64,000 nucleotides of DNA from Cymbomonas tetramitiformis (taxonomy: Eukaryota; Chlorophyta; Pyramimonadophyceae; Pyramimonadales; Pyramimonadaceae), in NCBI GenBank assembly GCA_001247695.2, contig LGRX02029311.1, positions 19,535-83,534 on the forward strand. Reading direction: 5' to 3'. A model generated the notes under the pieces. The model was given only the letters and a program-made list of their open reading frames with translations. It had not been told where the DNA came from and searched no databases. Each line of letters opens with the position of its first letter. Positions within the stretch are counted from its first letter, which is position 1. Shown here in pieces: positions 20,741 through 30,148 of this stretch. The position numbers and the translations under genes were made by a program.

Positions 20741-23700
20741 TGCACAACCGACGCTGTGGCCGTGGGCTGCCTGCACGGGCGGTCCACCTACGGCCAGGAG
20801 TCCTGCGGGCGTGTGTTTCGCTTGCAGGCAGTGCAGTGATTTGGTGGTGGTTGGTACGAGGTACCGTGCCCATGGTCGCCGTCTGGGCGATGTGGGAGGC
20901 GATATCGTGGCACTTGACATGGTGCCCTTTTCGCATTTGGTGGGGGCGCTTTGTGGCCTCGTTTTTGAACTGGCTGCCGGTGTGGTGGTCGACTGCTCGA
21001 CGTCGTCCCCGTCGTGCATGCTATGACGTTTGGGTCTTATGGGCCCTCGCCTGCGTTTGGTACGTTGGGTTGCTTGTCCTGCGCACCACGGGCATTTATG
21101 CTGGAGTGCACCGTGTTCATGCCGAAGGTTGGACGGTCGTGCCCCTACGCGCTGTGGTCATTTTCTTGACGTGCTGGTCACGGTGTGCGGCCGCCCTCCT
21201 GATCGCCGTCCTTGCTTGGCTTTGGGTCTGTGCCAGCGTCTTCGCGGAGGATGTGGCGTGCCACGCCCTTCATGTCCCGGACGACCCTTTGGACGCACAT
21301 CACGTTCGACGTGGCCGTGGATGGGGCGTTCCGTCTTTACGTTGGTCTCAAGTTTTCCTGTTGGGCCGCGTGCGCCTGCCCGCTTTGCCGGCCAGGTTGA
21401 ACAAACCTCGCTTTGCAGCGCGCTGGGCGCAGCTTCGGCGCAACCTTCGGCTTCATTGCATCGCGCAGGCCGCTTATGTCGCGCTGGTCCTTGCAATCGT
21501 GGTCTTCACCGCCGCTGGTGGGAGTACTCGCTTGGCGCACGGGGGGTGGAGAGTATGGGCGTGCTTCTTCGCTTCGAACTCGCCAGCAGCCGCAGTGCGC
21601 TTCAACAGAATTTTGCGATTTTTTCTGCTTTTGTGCGGGGTTTTGTGGGTCGCTGGCAAGCTGGCTGAGAGCGTGCCCATGCACAATGCCATGTCGCCCG
21701 CGCGCAGTGCTTGGGGTGCATCCCCCTGCACTTCATGGGAGGCCCAGCAGTCCTCGAGGCAATGGGAGCCGGGCTGGGAAGCCAACATCGCGGAGCAGGA
21801 TGAGGTCTTGCCGTACACCGTGCTGGACGAGCTCCAACCCCTAGGTGACACGACAGTGACCAAGGACGAGGCAGCGTGGCTCGACACTGAGCTCAATGCC
21901 ACGTTTGGAGGACATCCTGACTTCAAGGAGGAGCACTGGGAGGAGATGCGAAATGTTCTTCGCAGGTGCAAGGCCACGTTTGCCAACAGTCCTCATGATC
22001 TTACAGGCTACAAGGGCAAGGCGGAGCACAACACGTTCTCTATTCCTTTTATAGACGAATCCAAGGCCGCTTACCAGAGGCCCAGGAAGTACAGCCCGGG
22101 CGAGCAGGAAATCATCGATATCCACTGCAAGGAACTCCTGGAGTATGGCTTCATAGAGCCGGCAGCCAAGCACTGCAGGCATGCGAGCAACGTCGTCGTG
22201 GCTGGCAAGAAGGATCATGAGACCGGCCTTTGGACCCAGACGAGGTTCTGCGTGGACCTCAGGGGTGTCAACCGGCACTCCCTCAAGGACAACACGCTTC
22301 CACACCGACCAGAAGAGCTCTACCAGAAGGTCGCGAAGGCCAAGTTCAAGACTACGCTGGACGCCACCAAAGCCTTCCACCAGATTCCCATGGCCACGGA
22401 AGAGGACAGAAGCAAGACGGCGTTCTGGTGGAAGAATCAGCTCTACCAGTACACCTCGATGCCGTTTGGGGCAGCTGGGGCAACATCTGCGTTCGTGAGG
22501 ATCATGGATTACGAGTTGCGCCATTTGCAGCACTGTACTGTGGCGTACGTAGATGACGTGGTGGTCTACACAGACTGCACGCCCGAGCAGCATCTGAAGG
22601 ACGTTGAGGACGTGTTACGTACCTTGGGGGACGCAGGCATAAGATTGCACGCAGGCAAGAGCACTTTCGGTGCAGCCACGGTGGACTTTCTGGGTTACCG
22701 CATTGGGCACAATTCCATTGGCGCGCAGGAGGCGAAGTGCAAGGCCATCCAGGAGCTTCCGAGGCCGCAAGACAAGACGGGGCTTCGCTCCATCCTGGGC
22801 ATGATGAACTATTACAAGGGCTTAGTGGGTGAGCCAGGAGGGCCAAATTACTCAGAGATGGCCCGCCCTCTCAACGACTTGCTCAAGAAAGAGATCACTG
22901 ACATCAAGGGAGCTTGGGGGAAGGATCAAGACCGAGCACTCCAGGAGCTGAAGGACGCGCTCTGCTCTGGGAGATGTCTGAGGCCCATCGACTACGACAG
23001 ACCCCTCATATTGTATACTGATTGGAGCACCTACGGCATTGGCGCAGTGCTGGGCCAGAAGGATGACGATGGCAAGGAGTACATCTGCATGGCGATCAGC
23101 CGATCTTTGAGTAAGACAGAGAGGCAGTACGCCAGCTTCAAGGGTGAGATGCTTGCAGTGGTGTGGGCAGTGCGCACATTGAGACAGTACCTGCACGGAG
23201 TACACTTCACGCTGGTGACTGACCACTCACCGCTCACCACGTTGATGGAGAAGGCTGATCTTCAGGGTCAGCACTTACGTTGGGCAATCAGCTTGCAGGA
23301 GTTCGACTTCACGGTGCAGTATCGCCCAGGAGCCAAGAACAGCAACGCTGACGTGCCCTCTCGCTACCCGTTGCCAACCACGACAGACGAGACTAGGGCA
23401 AGGCACGAGAGAGAAAAGGTGACTGCGCTTCACGCGGGCGTGGGGGAAGTGCGCGGTAAGGATTTCCGTGATCACCTGTGCTTCATGTTGGCTGGGGAGG
23501 TTTCCCCAGGGGACGAGGTCACGCCAGAGGTCCAAGTTGCCAACTATTGCAAGAGGGCTGCCGTGGAGCAGTTGGGCACGGGGCCAGCGCATCGCTTGTT
23601 CGATTTGCACCACCAGGAAGAGTTGGAGTGCAACCAGGTGGCGATGTTCGACACTGATCTTCCCGAATTGGTGATCGACTCTGGAAGGTTGGCGAGGGCA

Positions 23701-24402
23701 GCGTGGAAAGCGCTGTGCCTGACACGACCTACGCGAGGCACGCATGGTGAAGGGAGTCCCGCGGTGTACAGCAACGAGTACTTCGAAGGCGAACGTATCC
23801 TGAAGCCCGAGAAGGTGGACACCAGGGTGTTGAGCAAGCAGTTCTTCTCGCAAGCTCGGGAGGAAGGTGTAGTATGCTACGAGCCATGTGGAGGCCTTTG
23901 TGCTGGTCTGGAGATGCTGCTTCGCAGTGGCATGAAGGTGGACCAATACCTATATCAAGACATATCACCAAGCAGCCAGGCAGTGGCCAGAGCCAGATGC
24001 ACTGCGCTGCTACGACGATACCCTGACCTCATCTCGCCCAGCGCGGTAGAATTTGGGGCTCTACCCCAAGATCTGCGCGACACGACAAGCGCTGACTTCA
24101 TACGGGCAGGAGCTCTTCGAGGACGTCAGTGGGTCATGGTGTGTGGGTTCCCATGCCAGGACCTTTCCCCTGCTGGGACGCTTACGGGCCTGGACGGCAG
24201 GCATAGCAAATTGTTTTACGAAGTGGTTCGGCTTCTATCCACGCTGCAACAGTTACAGCAGCAGAAGCCCCCAGGATACATCCTGGAGAACGTGTCCCCA
24301 TTGTCGCACAGGCCCGGGACCAAGATCAGGGACGAGGTGTTCCCGTACATCCCGTACAGCCAGTTTGTGCTGGTCTGGAGATGCTGCTTCGCAGTGGCAT
24401 GA
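20740..24402 (+). CDS. pol: Pol of element D, part 1: hydrophobic region, RT, RNase H and DNMT3-like methyltransferase (5' part)
   Basis: 1220 residues. Residues 1-310 contain about five hydrophobic, Trp-rich stretches (near 27-60, 95-120, 135-165, 245-270 and 290-310). No D-S/T-G protease motif is visible. RT spans about 430-700 with CVDLRGVN, TTLDATKAFHQIP and the YVDD box (about 602). RNase H begins at LYTDWSTYGIG (about 757) and ends near NSNADVPSRYP. A cytosine-C5 methyltransferase follows: motif I as CYEPCGGLCAGLE (about 1046), motif IV as GFPCQDLSPAG (about 1137, catalytic Cys) and motif VI as ILENVSPL (about 1184). The residues around PCQ resemble the DNMT3/DRM group. The frame ends artificially at a 454-bp tandem duplication; the remaining motifs lie beyond it. 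Confidence 0.85.
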   Translation: MHNRRCGRGLPARAVHLRPGVLRACVSLAGSAVIWWWLVRGTVPMVAVWAMWEAISWHLTWCPFRIWWGRFVASFLNWLPVWWSTARRRPRRACYDVWVLWALACVWYVGLLVLRTTGIYAGVHRVHAEGWTVVPLRAVVIFLTCWSRCAAALLIAVLAWLWVCASVFAEDVACHALHVPDDPLDAHHVRRGRGWGVPSLRWSQVFLLGRVRLPALPARLNKPRFAARWAQLRRNLRLHCIAQAAYVALVLAIVVFTAAGGSTRLAHGGWRVWACFFASNSPAAAVRFNRILRFFLLLCGVLWVAGKLAESVPMHNAMSPARSAWGASPCTSWEAQQSSRQWEPGWEANIAEQDEVLPYTVLDELQPLGDTTVTKDEAAWLDTELNATFGGHPDFKEEHWEEMRNVLRRCKATFANSPHDLTGYKGKAEHNTFSIPFIDESKAAYQRPRKYSPGEQEIIDIHCKELLEYGFIEPAAKHCRHASNVVVAGKKDHETGLWTQTRFCVDLRGVNRHSLKDNTLPHRPEELYQKVAKAKFKTTLDATKAFHQIPMATEEDRSKTAFWWKNQLYQYTSMPFGAAGATSAFVRIMDYELRHLQHCTVAYVDDVVVYTDCTPEQHLKDVEDVLRTLGDAGIRLHAGKSTFGAATVDFLGYRIGHNSIGAQEAKCKAIQELPRPQDKTGLRSILGMMNYYKGLVGEPGGPNYSEMARPLNDLLKKEITDIKGAWGKDQDRALQELKDALCSGRCLRPIDYDRPLILYTDWSTYGIGAVLGQKDDDGKEYICMAISRSLSKTERQYASFKGEMLAVVWAVRTLRQYLHGVHFTLVTDHSPLTTLMEKADLQGQHLRWAISLQEFDFTVQYRPGAKNSNADVPSRYPLPTTTDETRARHEREKVTALHAGVGEVRGKDFRDHLCFMLAGEVSPGDEVTPEVQVANYCKRAAVEQLGTGPAHRLFDLHHQEELECNQVAMFDTDLPELVIDSGRLARAAWKALCLTRPTRGTHGEGSPAVYSNEYFEGERILKPEKVDTRVLSKQFFSQAREEGVVCYEPCGGLCAGLEMLLRSGMKVDQYLYQDISPSSQAVARARCTALLRRYPDLISPSAVEFGALPQDLRDTTSADFIRAGALRGRQWVMVCGFPCQDLSPAGTLTGLDGRHSKLFYEVVRLLSTLQQLQQQKPPGYILENVSPLSHRPGTKIRDEVFPYIPYSQFVLVWRCCFAVA

Positions 24403-24816
24403 AGGTGGACCAATACCTATATCAAGACATATCACCAAGCAGCCAGGCAGTGGCCAGAGCCAGATGCACTGCGCTGCTACGACGATACCCTGACCTCATC
24501 TCGCCCAGCGCGGTAGAATTTGGGGCTCTACCCCAAGATCTGCGCGACACGACAAGCGCTGACTTCATACGGGCAGGAGCTCTTCGAGGACGTCAGTGGG
24601 TCATGGTGTGTGGGTTCCCATGCCAGGACCTTTCCCCTGCTGGGACGCTTACGGGCCTGGACGGCAGGCATAGCAAATTGTTTTACGAAGTGGTTCGGCT
24701 TCTATCCACGCTGCAACAGTTACAGCAGCAGAAGCCCCCAGGACACATCCTGGAGAACGTGTCCCCATTGTCGCACAGGCCGGGACCAAGATCAGGGACG
24801 AGGTGTTCCCGTACAT
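23897..24816 (+). repeat. Near-perfect tandem duplication of about 454 bp in the methyltransferase region of D
   Basis: 23897-24350 recurs at 24364-24816 with about two differences (one substitution in CCAGGAYACATCC and one missing C in GGCCCGGG). The start offset is 467 and the end offset 466. It covers motifs I to VI. The repeat shifts the frame; removing 466 nt restores continuity with the downstream frame. Confidence 0.95.
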
Positions 24817-26866
24817 TGCCAGCGTCATTGGCCGACCAGTGTCCTTTGATGCAGCACAAGCAGGCGCTTACGCACATCGATTGCGAGCGTATTGGAGCAA
24901 CTTGTTCCAGGGCCACCAGTTCCGTTCCGTTATGAGTAAGGTGGCAAGACCAGAAGGACGAGTTGTGTCGTCGATCCTGTCCAAGGGCTGGCAGCCCAGG
25001 CCAGTGATAAGAACGGACCGCGCGCCTCACTACGTGGTGAACGTGGTGGGAGAACCATTGAGGGCTCTGCCCACCATCATGGCGACGCAAGGGTCAAGAG
25101 CATTCAGGAAAGCAAGGATGGGCACTGTGGTGCGCAACCAGAATGATGAAGACATCGAGGAGGAGTCCAGAGAGGTGAACCTCGACGAGAAGGCGCTAGC
25201 CATGGGCTACAGCGCAAGCGAACTACGCATGGCCGATGGCCTGAACGACACAGAACTGGCGAGCATTCTGGGCCTGGCCATGGATCGCAGGGCTATGGAA
25301 CTGTTGATGGCGGTCGCAGAAGCAAGCAGGAAGGGGCTTCCTCACAGCGAGGAGTCCTTGGAGGCGGAGAATTCCCCAGGACAGCCTATAGCTGTAGACA
25401 ACAACTGGGCGGACCACGCGAGGTCGGACCCTCAGCAGAGGCAAGCTTTGCTGGCGGAATGGGTTGAGAATTCAAAGGCATATACTCAGCAGGTGGCGAA
25501 GACCATGAGTCACCGTGACTGGGAGGAGAAGCTGCAGATAATGTGCTCGCAAGGGCAAAAGGGTGCAGAAGGAATTGGGACTCAGCGACAGAAGGCGGGG
25601 ACCAAGAAGAAGAAGAAGAACGAGTGGCAGCTCCACACCATCGAGCAGTATCGCCGGAGGCACGAGAGCCACTTCGTGAAGGAGGGCGCAGCTCCAGCAG
25701 TGCGTGTCGACGTGCCTGCTTGGAGTCCGCCTGTCAAAGATGCAGAGATGAGACTGCCCAGATTGGCGTGCACCACCAGGCTCGCGGACTTGATGGCCAG
25801 CGTGGCCGAGCAGCAGGCTGATCGCGAGAAGTATCGGGATGTTCATGATGACGCATGGTGCCTCAGATGGTTGAGGTCCAATGGTGGCGTGAAGTTACCG
25901 GAAGACGAAGTCCATCGCGTGAGGAGGCGCGCAGCACGACATCGATGGGATGAAGCTACGGACGAGATCTACATGATCACGTTGTCAGGCAAGGAAGTGA
26001 GGATACCCAAGCCTGCTGACCGTCTTGCGTTGGTCAAAGAATATCATTCCAGAACGGGCCATTGGGGTATAAGGCGCACACAGCATCTTCTGTGGCAGCG
26101 TCATTGGTGGGCCGATCTGAGGAAGGACGTTGAGGCCGTGGTGACCCAATGTGAAACCTGCCAGCGTGTGAAGACTCATTACGCAAGGGAAGAGGCGTGC
26201 CTGTCGCCCAGGCTTGAGATCGTGTCATTCATGTACCGGTGGTCGTTGGACCTAGCGTGGCCTTCAAGGAGAGAGACCAAGGCGGGCAACAACAGGGTGC
26301 TCATCATGACCGAGCACTACACCAGGTTCATAGTCTGCGTGCCCATTCCCGACAAGGAGGCGAGGACCATTGCAGCGGCATTTCGCAGCCATGTCCTGGC
26401 GGTATTCGGGGCGCCAGCAGAGTGCCTGGTGGATGGAGGCAAGGAGTTCGAGGGCGAATTCAAGCAGTTATGCAGAGACTGCCTGATAGACCGCCGAGTC
26501 ACATCGCCAGACTCACCGGAAGGCAATGGCCTCACGGAGCGGGTGGTGCGTACGATGAAGTTCTGTTTCAAGAAGATCGCCTTGGAGAAGGGCCTCGACT
26601 ATGAGTGGGACGAGCAGCTCTGGGCACTCGTGCTGAGCTATAATGCAGCGCGCCAAGAGTCCACAGGAGTGGCACCGTTCACTTTGTTATTTGCCCAAGA
26701 GGCAGTGGTGCCACCGGACTTGAAGCGAGCGCCCAGCATAGATTTCAGTCCCGAGATCGAGGATGACAAGGACGCACGGGTCAAGGAGCTACCTGCTAAG
26801 GGCAGAGGTGGTGAAGCGACTGATGGTGCACGCTGGTTGCAGTCTGGAGGTGGCACAACATCGTGA
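24803..26866 (+). CDS. pol: Pol of element D, part 2: methyltransferase C-terminus and integrase
   Basis: It opens with the remainder of the DNMT3-like domain: a DAAQAGAYAHRLRAYWSNLF segment matching the family's motif VIII region, then RALPTIMATQGSRAFR, like the end of DNMT3 catalytic domains. A charged linker with a Lys run (about 265-275) follows. Integrase then shows an HHCC zinc module (HSRTGHWG to CETC, about 414-455) and the catalytic triad D (SLDLAW, about 481), D (VDGGKEFEG, about 543) and E (GLTERVVR, about 578). The stop at 26866 is due to an extra C (GCTACCTGC) in the first copy of a duplicated block; the second copy lacks it and stays open. Integrase acts in the nucleus to join cDNA to host DNA. 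Confidence 0.85.
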   Translation: MFPYIASVIGRPVSFDAAQAGAYAHRLRAYWSNLFQGHQFRSVMSKVARPEGRVVSSILSKGWQPRPVIRTDRAPHYVVNVVGEPLRALPTIMATQGSRAFRKARMGTVVRNQNDEDIEEESREVNLDEKALAMGYSASELRMADGLNDTELASILGLAMDRRAMELLMAVAEASRKGLPHSEESLEAENSPGQPIAVDNNWADHARSDPQQRQALLAEWVENSKAYTQQVAKTMSHRDWEEKLQIMCSQGQKGAEGIGTQRQKAGTKKKKKNEWQLHTIEQYRRRHESHFVKEGAAPAVRVDVPAWSPPVKDAEMRLPRLACTTRLADLMASVAEQQADREKYRDVHDDAWCLRWLRSNGGVKLPEDEVHRVRRRAARHRWDEATDEIYMITLSGKEVRIPKPADRLALVKEYHSRTGHWGIRRTQHLLWQRHWWADLRKDVEAVVTQCETCQRVKTHYAREEACLSPRLEIVSFMYRWSLDLAWPSRRETKAGNNRVLIMTEHYTRFIVCVPIPDKEARTIAAAFRSHVLAVFGAPAECLVDGGKEFEGEFKQLCRDCLIDRRVTSPDSPEGNGLTERVVRTMKFCFKKIALEKGLDYEWDEQLWALVLSYNAARQESTGVAPFTLLFAQEAVVPPDLKRAPSIDFSPEIEDDKDARVKELPAKGRGGEATDGARWLQSGGGTTS

Positions 26867-28387
26867 CACTCTACATTATGAAGGAAGAAGGGGTGGTGGG
26901 ATTGAGCCCAAACCACACCAGTTTAAGGTGGGTGACTTTGTCTACATTAGACAGAAGCCTCGCAGCGGCATGGAAGTCGCGACCAAGTCCGCCATTCTGA
27001 AGTTGGTCAAAATACAGCGGGATGGTGTGGTGGTGCTTGAGGACGCCACCAAGTTAAGAGAGAAAAGCACTGTGCAGAGCATCGCGCCATGTCACCTACA
27101 GGTGAAGGACCAGTATGATTGCAGTGCAGCCGTTCCCAGCAAGCACCTGGCATGCGAAGTGTGCAGGAGGACTGATGGAGAGGCAGAGATGTTGCTATGT
27201 GACGCATGCAACAGGGGTTACCACTTGTGGTGTCTTAACCCAGCATTGGATGGAGTACCAGAAGGTGAGTGGCTATGTCCCAGGTGCTCAGGCACGGGAA
27301 TTCAAGCTGCCAACGCCGAGGTGCAGACCCAAGAAGATGAGAGCTCTGGAGTCCTGGAGGACAGACTGGGCATAAAGGAGCAGCAGCTTAGTGAGAAGTA
27401 TACAAGAAACACTGCAAAGTTGGACAGCAATGCAAGTGTACGGATAAGCGGGTTTGTGAGTGCAGTCTCTGTAAGAAGATCTGCTGAAGCACAACGCTTC
27501 CTCACTTTTGTACCATACGTCTCCCATCATCTTAGATGGTACCGCCATTGGGTTGTGAACCCGAGACGTAGGTTGAACGACCAGCATTGTGGAAACGACT
27601 AGTTCGTTCATGCTGCGCATGCGAGTTCGATAATGCAGCGCGCCAAGAGTCCACAGGAGTGGCACCGTTCACTTTGTTATTTGCCCAAGAGGCAGTGGTG
27701 CCACCGGACTTGAAGCGAGCGCCCAGCATAGATTTCAGTCCCGAGATCGAGGATGACAAGGACGCACGGGTCAAGGAGCTACTGCTAAGGGCAGAGGTGG
27801 TGAAGCGACTGATGGTGCACGCTGGTTGCAGTCTGGAGGTGGCACAACATCGTGACACTCTACATTATGAAGGAAGAAGGGGTGGTGGGATTGAGCCCAA
27901 ACCACACCAGTTTAAGGTGGGTGACTTTGTCTACATTAGACAGAAGCCTCGCAGCGGCATGGAAGTCGCGACCAAGTCCGCCATTCTGAAGTTGGTCAAA
28001 ATACAGCGGGATGGTGTGGTGGTGCTTGAGGACGCCACCAAGTTAAGAGAGAAAAGCACTGTGCAGAGCATCGCGCCATGTCACCTACAGGTGAAGGACC
28101 AGTATGATTGCAGTGCAGCCGTTCCCAGCAAGCACCTGGCATGCGAAGTGTGCAGGAGGACTGATGGAGAGGCAGAGATGTTGCTATGTGACGCATGCAA
28201 CAGGGGTTACCACTTGTGGTGTCTTAACCCAGCATTGGATGGAGTACCAGAAGGTGAGTGGCTATGTCCCAGGTGCTCAGGCACGGGAATTCAAGCTGCC
28301 AACGCCGAGGTGCAGACCCAAGAAGATGAGAGCTCTGGAGTCCTGGAGGACAGACTGGGCATAAAGGAGCAGCAGCTTAGTGAGAAG
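26641..28387 (+). repeat. Direct duplication of about 758 bp separated by 232 bp in integrase/PHD of D
   Basis: 26641-27398 and 27631-28387 are identical except for one extra C in the first copy. The start offset is exactly 990 nt, a multiple of three. The 232-bp spacer (27399-27630) has no similarity to the flanks and contains stops. The first copy also encodes the PHD finger. It is either a real segmental duplication or an assembly join of two alleles. Confidence 0.95.
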
Positions 28388-29380
28388 CTGTCCTCGGAGA
28401 TGCGCCTGCTGCCAGCAGACGTGGGTCCTCGCCGCGTGGTGAAGGGGGACAAATCTCAGCCATGGCATGCGATTTCATCAAGGGAGATGCTATTGGAAGG
28501 GGAGGACATGTTCTTGGGCATGCCAGATCAGATTGATTGGGGCAGGCAGGATAAGCTGTCCAAGGCTGTGCAGATCTTCATGCCAGGGCATTGGAATGAA
28601 GGGCATCGCACGGTGCTGAGCAAGAAATACCGGGAACAGAAGGCAATGGCAAGGCAGCTGAGGGATGCACCTCGTGTGCCTGCTTTAGCTGAAGAAGAAG
28701 TCGAAAGACGAGGAGAATTGAGACATATGACCAAGGCTCAAGTGCGAGAAGCTAGCGCGCTGCAGTGGGGGCTTGAGCTGGTCATCACGGTGCCCTCCGA
28801 GGTGAGGCGATTGGCGACAGAGGTGGACTGGAAGTCCATCGATGGCGTCTGGGACCCATGGGCAGGTACTGGGGTCATCAGCGAGGTGATGATGGAACAG
28901 TGGCCGCAGTTGAGGTTCATGAATAATGACTGGAATTCTCAGTTGGGTTGGTCTGAGGCGCGCGACGCACTCCAACCAGGTAATTATCGCTTATGGAAGG
29001 AGAAATATGGCGTTTGCGACGCGGTGGTGACTTCACCTTGGTTTGCAGCGCTGGACATTGCATTTCCATTGGCAGTGATGGCCAGTCGTGTGGTGGCATG
29101 TGTCCACGTTCCATCTTATTACTTGACAGACATGACCGAGAGCAGGGCTGCGTACTTCAGACGATTGAGTCAGACGGGACGCTTGCATGTGATTGGGCAT
29201 CTGGAACATGGACCTATTGGCCGCAGGTGTATGTGGGTCTTGGTATTCAAGAATCCGCTGGTTAGAGCAAGGATGTTACAGGGTGGAGAAGGTGAAGGCA
29301 TTGGTATGTTCACTTTCAGCTTGGGCAAGTTCATGGCAGATGGTGATACGACACAGTATGCTGAACAAGCCCATATTTGA
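27587..29380 (+). CDS. pol: Pol of element D, part 3: integrase C-terminus, PHD finger, methyltransferase-like domain
   Basis: 597 residues in the same frame as part 2. Residues about 15-160 are the integrase C-terminal region with a small beta-barrel-like segment (FKVGDFVYIRQKP). Residues about 185-234 form a complete C4HC3 PHD finger: CEVC, CDAC, YHLWC and CPRC at canonical spacing. Such fingers read histone H3 tails, so it may steer integration, as chromodomains do in other gypsy integrases. Residues about 400-560 hold a Rossmann-type methyltransferase signature: DPWAGTG (about 422, SAM-binding motif I) and TSPWF (about 481, in place of the catalytic NPPY/SPPY of amino-methyltransferases). 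Asp/Asn/Ser-Pro-Pro is altered to SPW, so activity is uncertain. Stop at 29378-29380. Confidence 0.82.
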   Translation: MWKRLVRSCCACEFDNAARQESTGVAPFTLLFAQEAVVPPDLKRAPSIDFSPEIEDDKDARVKELLLRAEVVKRLMVHAGCSLEVAQHRDTLHYEGRRGGGIEPKPHQFKVGDFVYIRQKPRSGMEVATKSAILKLVKIQRDGVVVLEDATKLREKSTVQSIAPCHLQVKDQYDCSAAVPSKHLACEVCRRTDGEAEMLLCDACNRGYHLWCLNPALDGVPEGEWLCPRCSGTGIQAANAEVQTQEDESSGVLEDRLGIKEQQLSEKLSSEMRLLPADVGPRRVVKGDKSQPWHAISSREMLLEGEDMFLGMPDQIDWGRQDKLSKAVQIFMPGHWNEGHRTVLSKKYREQKAMARQLRDAPRVPALAEEEVERRGELRHMTKAQVREASALQWGLELVITVPSEVRRLATEVDWKSIDGVWDPWAGTGVISEVMMEQWPQLRFMNNDWNSQLGWSEARDALQPGNYRLWKEKYGVCDAVVTSPWFAALDIAFPLAVMASRVVACVHVPSYYLTDMTESRAAYFRRLSQTGRLHVIGHLEHGPIGRRCMWVLVFKNPLVRARMLQGGEGEGIGMFTFSLGKFMADGDTTQYAEQAHI

Positions 29381-29408
29381 GTCTGTGCTACTGCGCGCAG
29401 CAGCTACA

Positions 29409-29418
29409 GATGGGGGAT
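29409..29418 (+). promoter_or_regulatory. Candidate polypurine tract of element D
   Basis: AGATGGGGGA lies directly before TGTTGGAAATC and 29 nt after the pol stop. This is the expected position of the plus-strand primer next to a 3' LTR. Confidence 0.5.
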
Positions 29419-30148
29419 GTTGGAAATCTGGGCTTGCATGGAAGAGCTTGGCGTTCGATCTTAGGATATCAGAATTTCAAAAATTTTGTAGCCTTATGGT
29501 CTCGTTGCTTGTTCAGTTACCGGCACCAGTGAATGTTAATGACAAACTTACGATCATCCGCGAGTGTTGAGATTGCCCGATTCCGAGGATATTTGTACCA
29601 CCATATGCACACGCTTGCGACAGCTGTAACAAACGCCGGCTTCTCGTGGTATCGAGCCGGGTTTGTCCAGCTGGTGACACGCGTGACAGGAGTGACAGTA
29701 TGACAGGCTTCGCCAAGATGACCTCCTGAGAGAGACAGACCTGCTAGGGAAGATATTCGCAGTATCAGGTTACCAAGAAATGATACGGTGACGACGGCGA
29801 TGACTCCTTTGCCACTGACGTGTCAGTCAGAATAAGTTAAGCGGTAACAGTGTTAAAGCTGGCATGGAATAATGACTTTCCATTGGCCAGATGAAGATTT
29901 GAGGGCTAGAACCCGTTACAGTTTTGGGAAATGTGACAGAGCATAGAGAGATAAGTAACCTCTGGCCGAAGGTCAGATCAGTGGACTCATTATTGTTTTG
30001 CCTTCGCAAGTGCTAGGTGGCTGTTCGCGTGCCAGTGCTAGATTGCTAAGACAGTTCTGCTCACAGCTTTTGTACACAATAATTCGTATTTTGTGGTTAT
30101 TGCACAATTTTGATGAATATATTTTACTGCTGTTTTCATACTTTTTCA
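29419..30148 (+). repeat. Candidate 3' LTR of element D (TG...CA, 730 bp)
   Basis: It begins TGTTGGAAATC after the purine tract and ends TTTTTCA. The next base starts a second TGTTGGAAATC. No upstream partner LTR is visible, so the call rests on the boundaries alone. Confidence 0.5.

Noticed and set aside
20493..21026. Alternative frames across the gag/pol junction of element D
   Set aside because: They do not connect to RT; kept only as a caution for the hydrophobic-segment finding.
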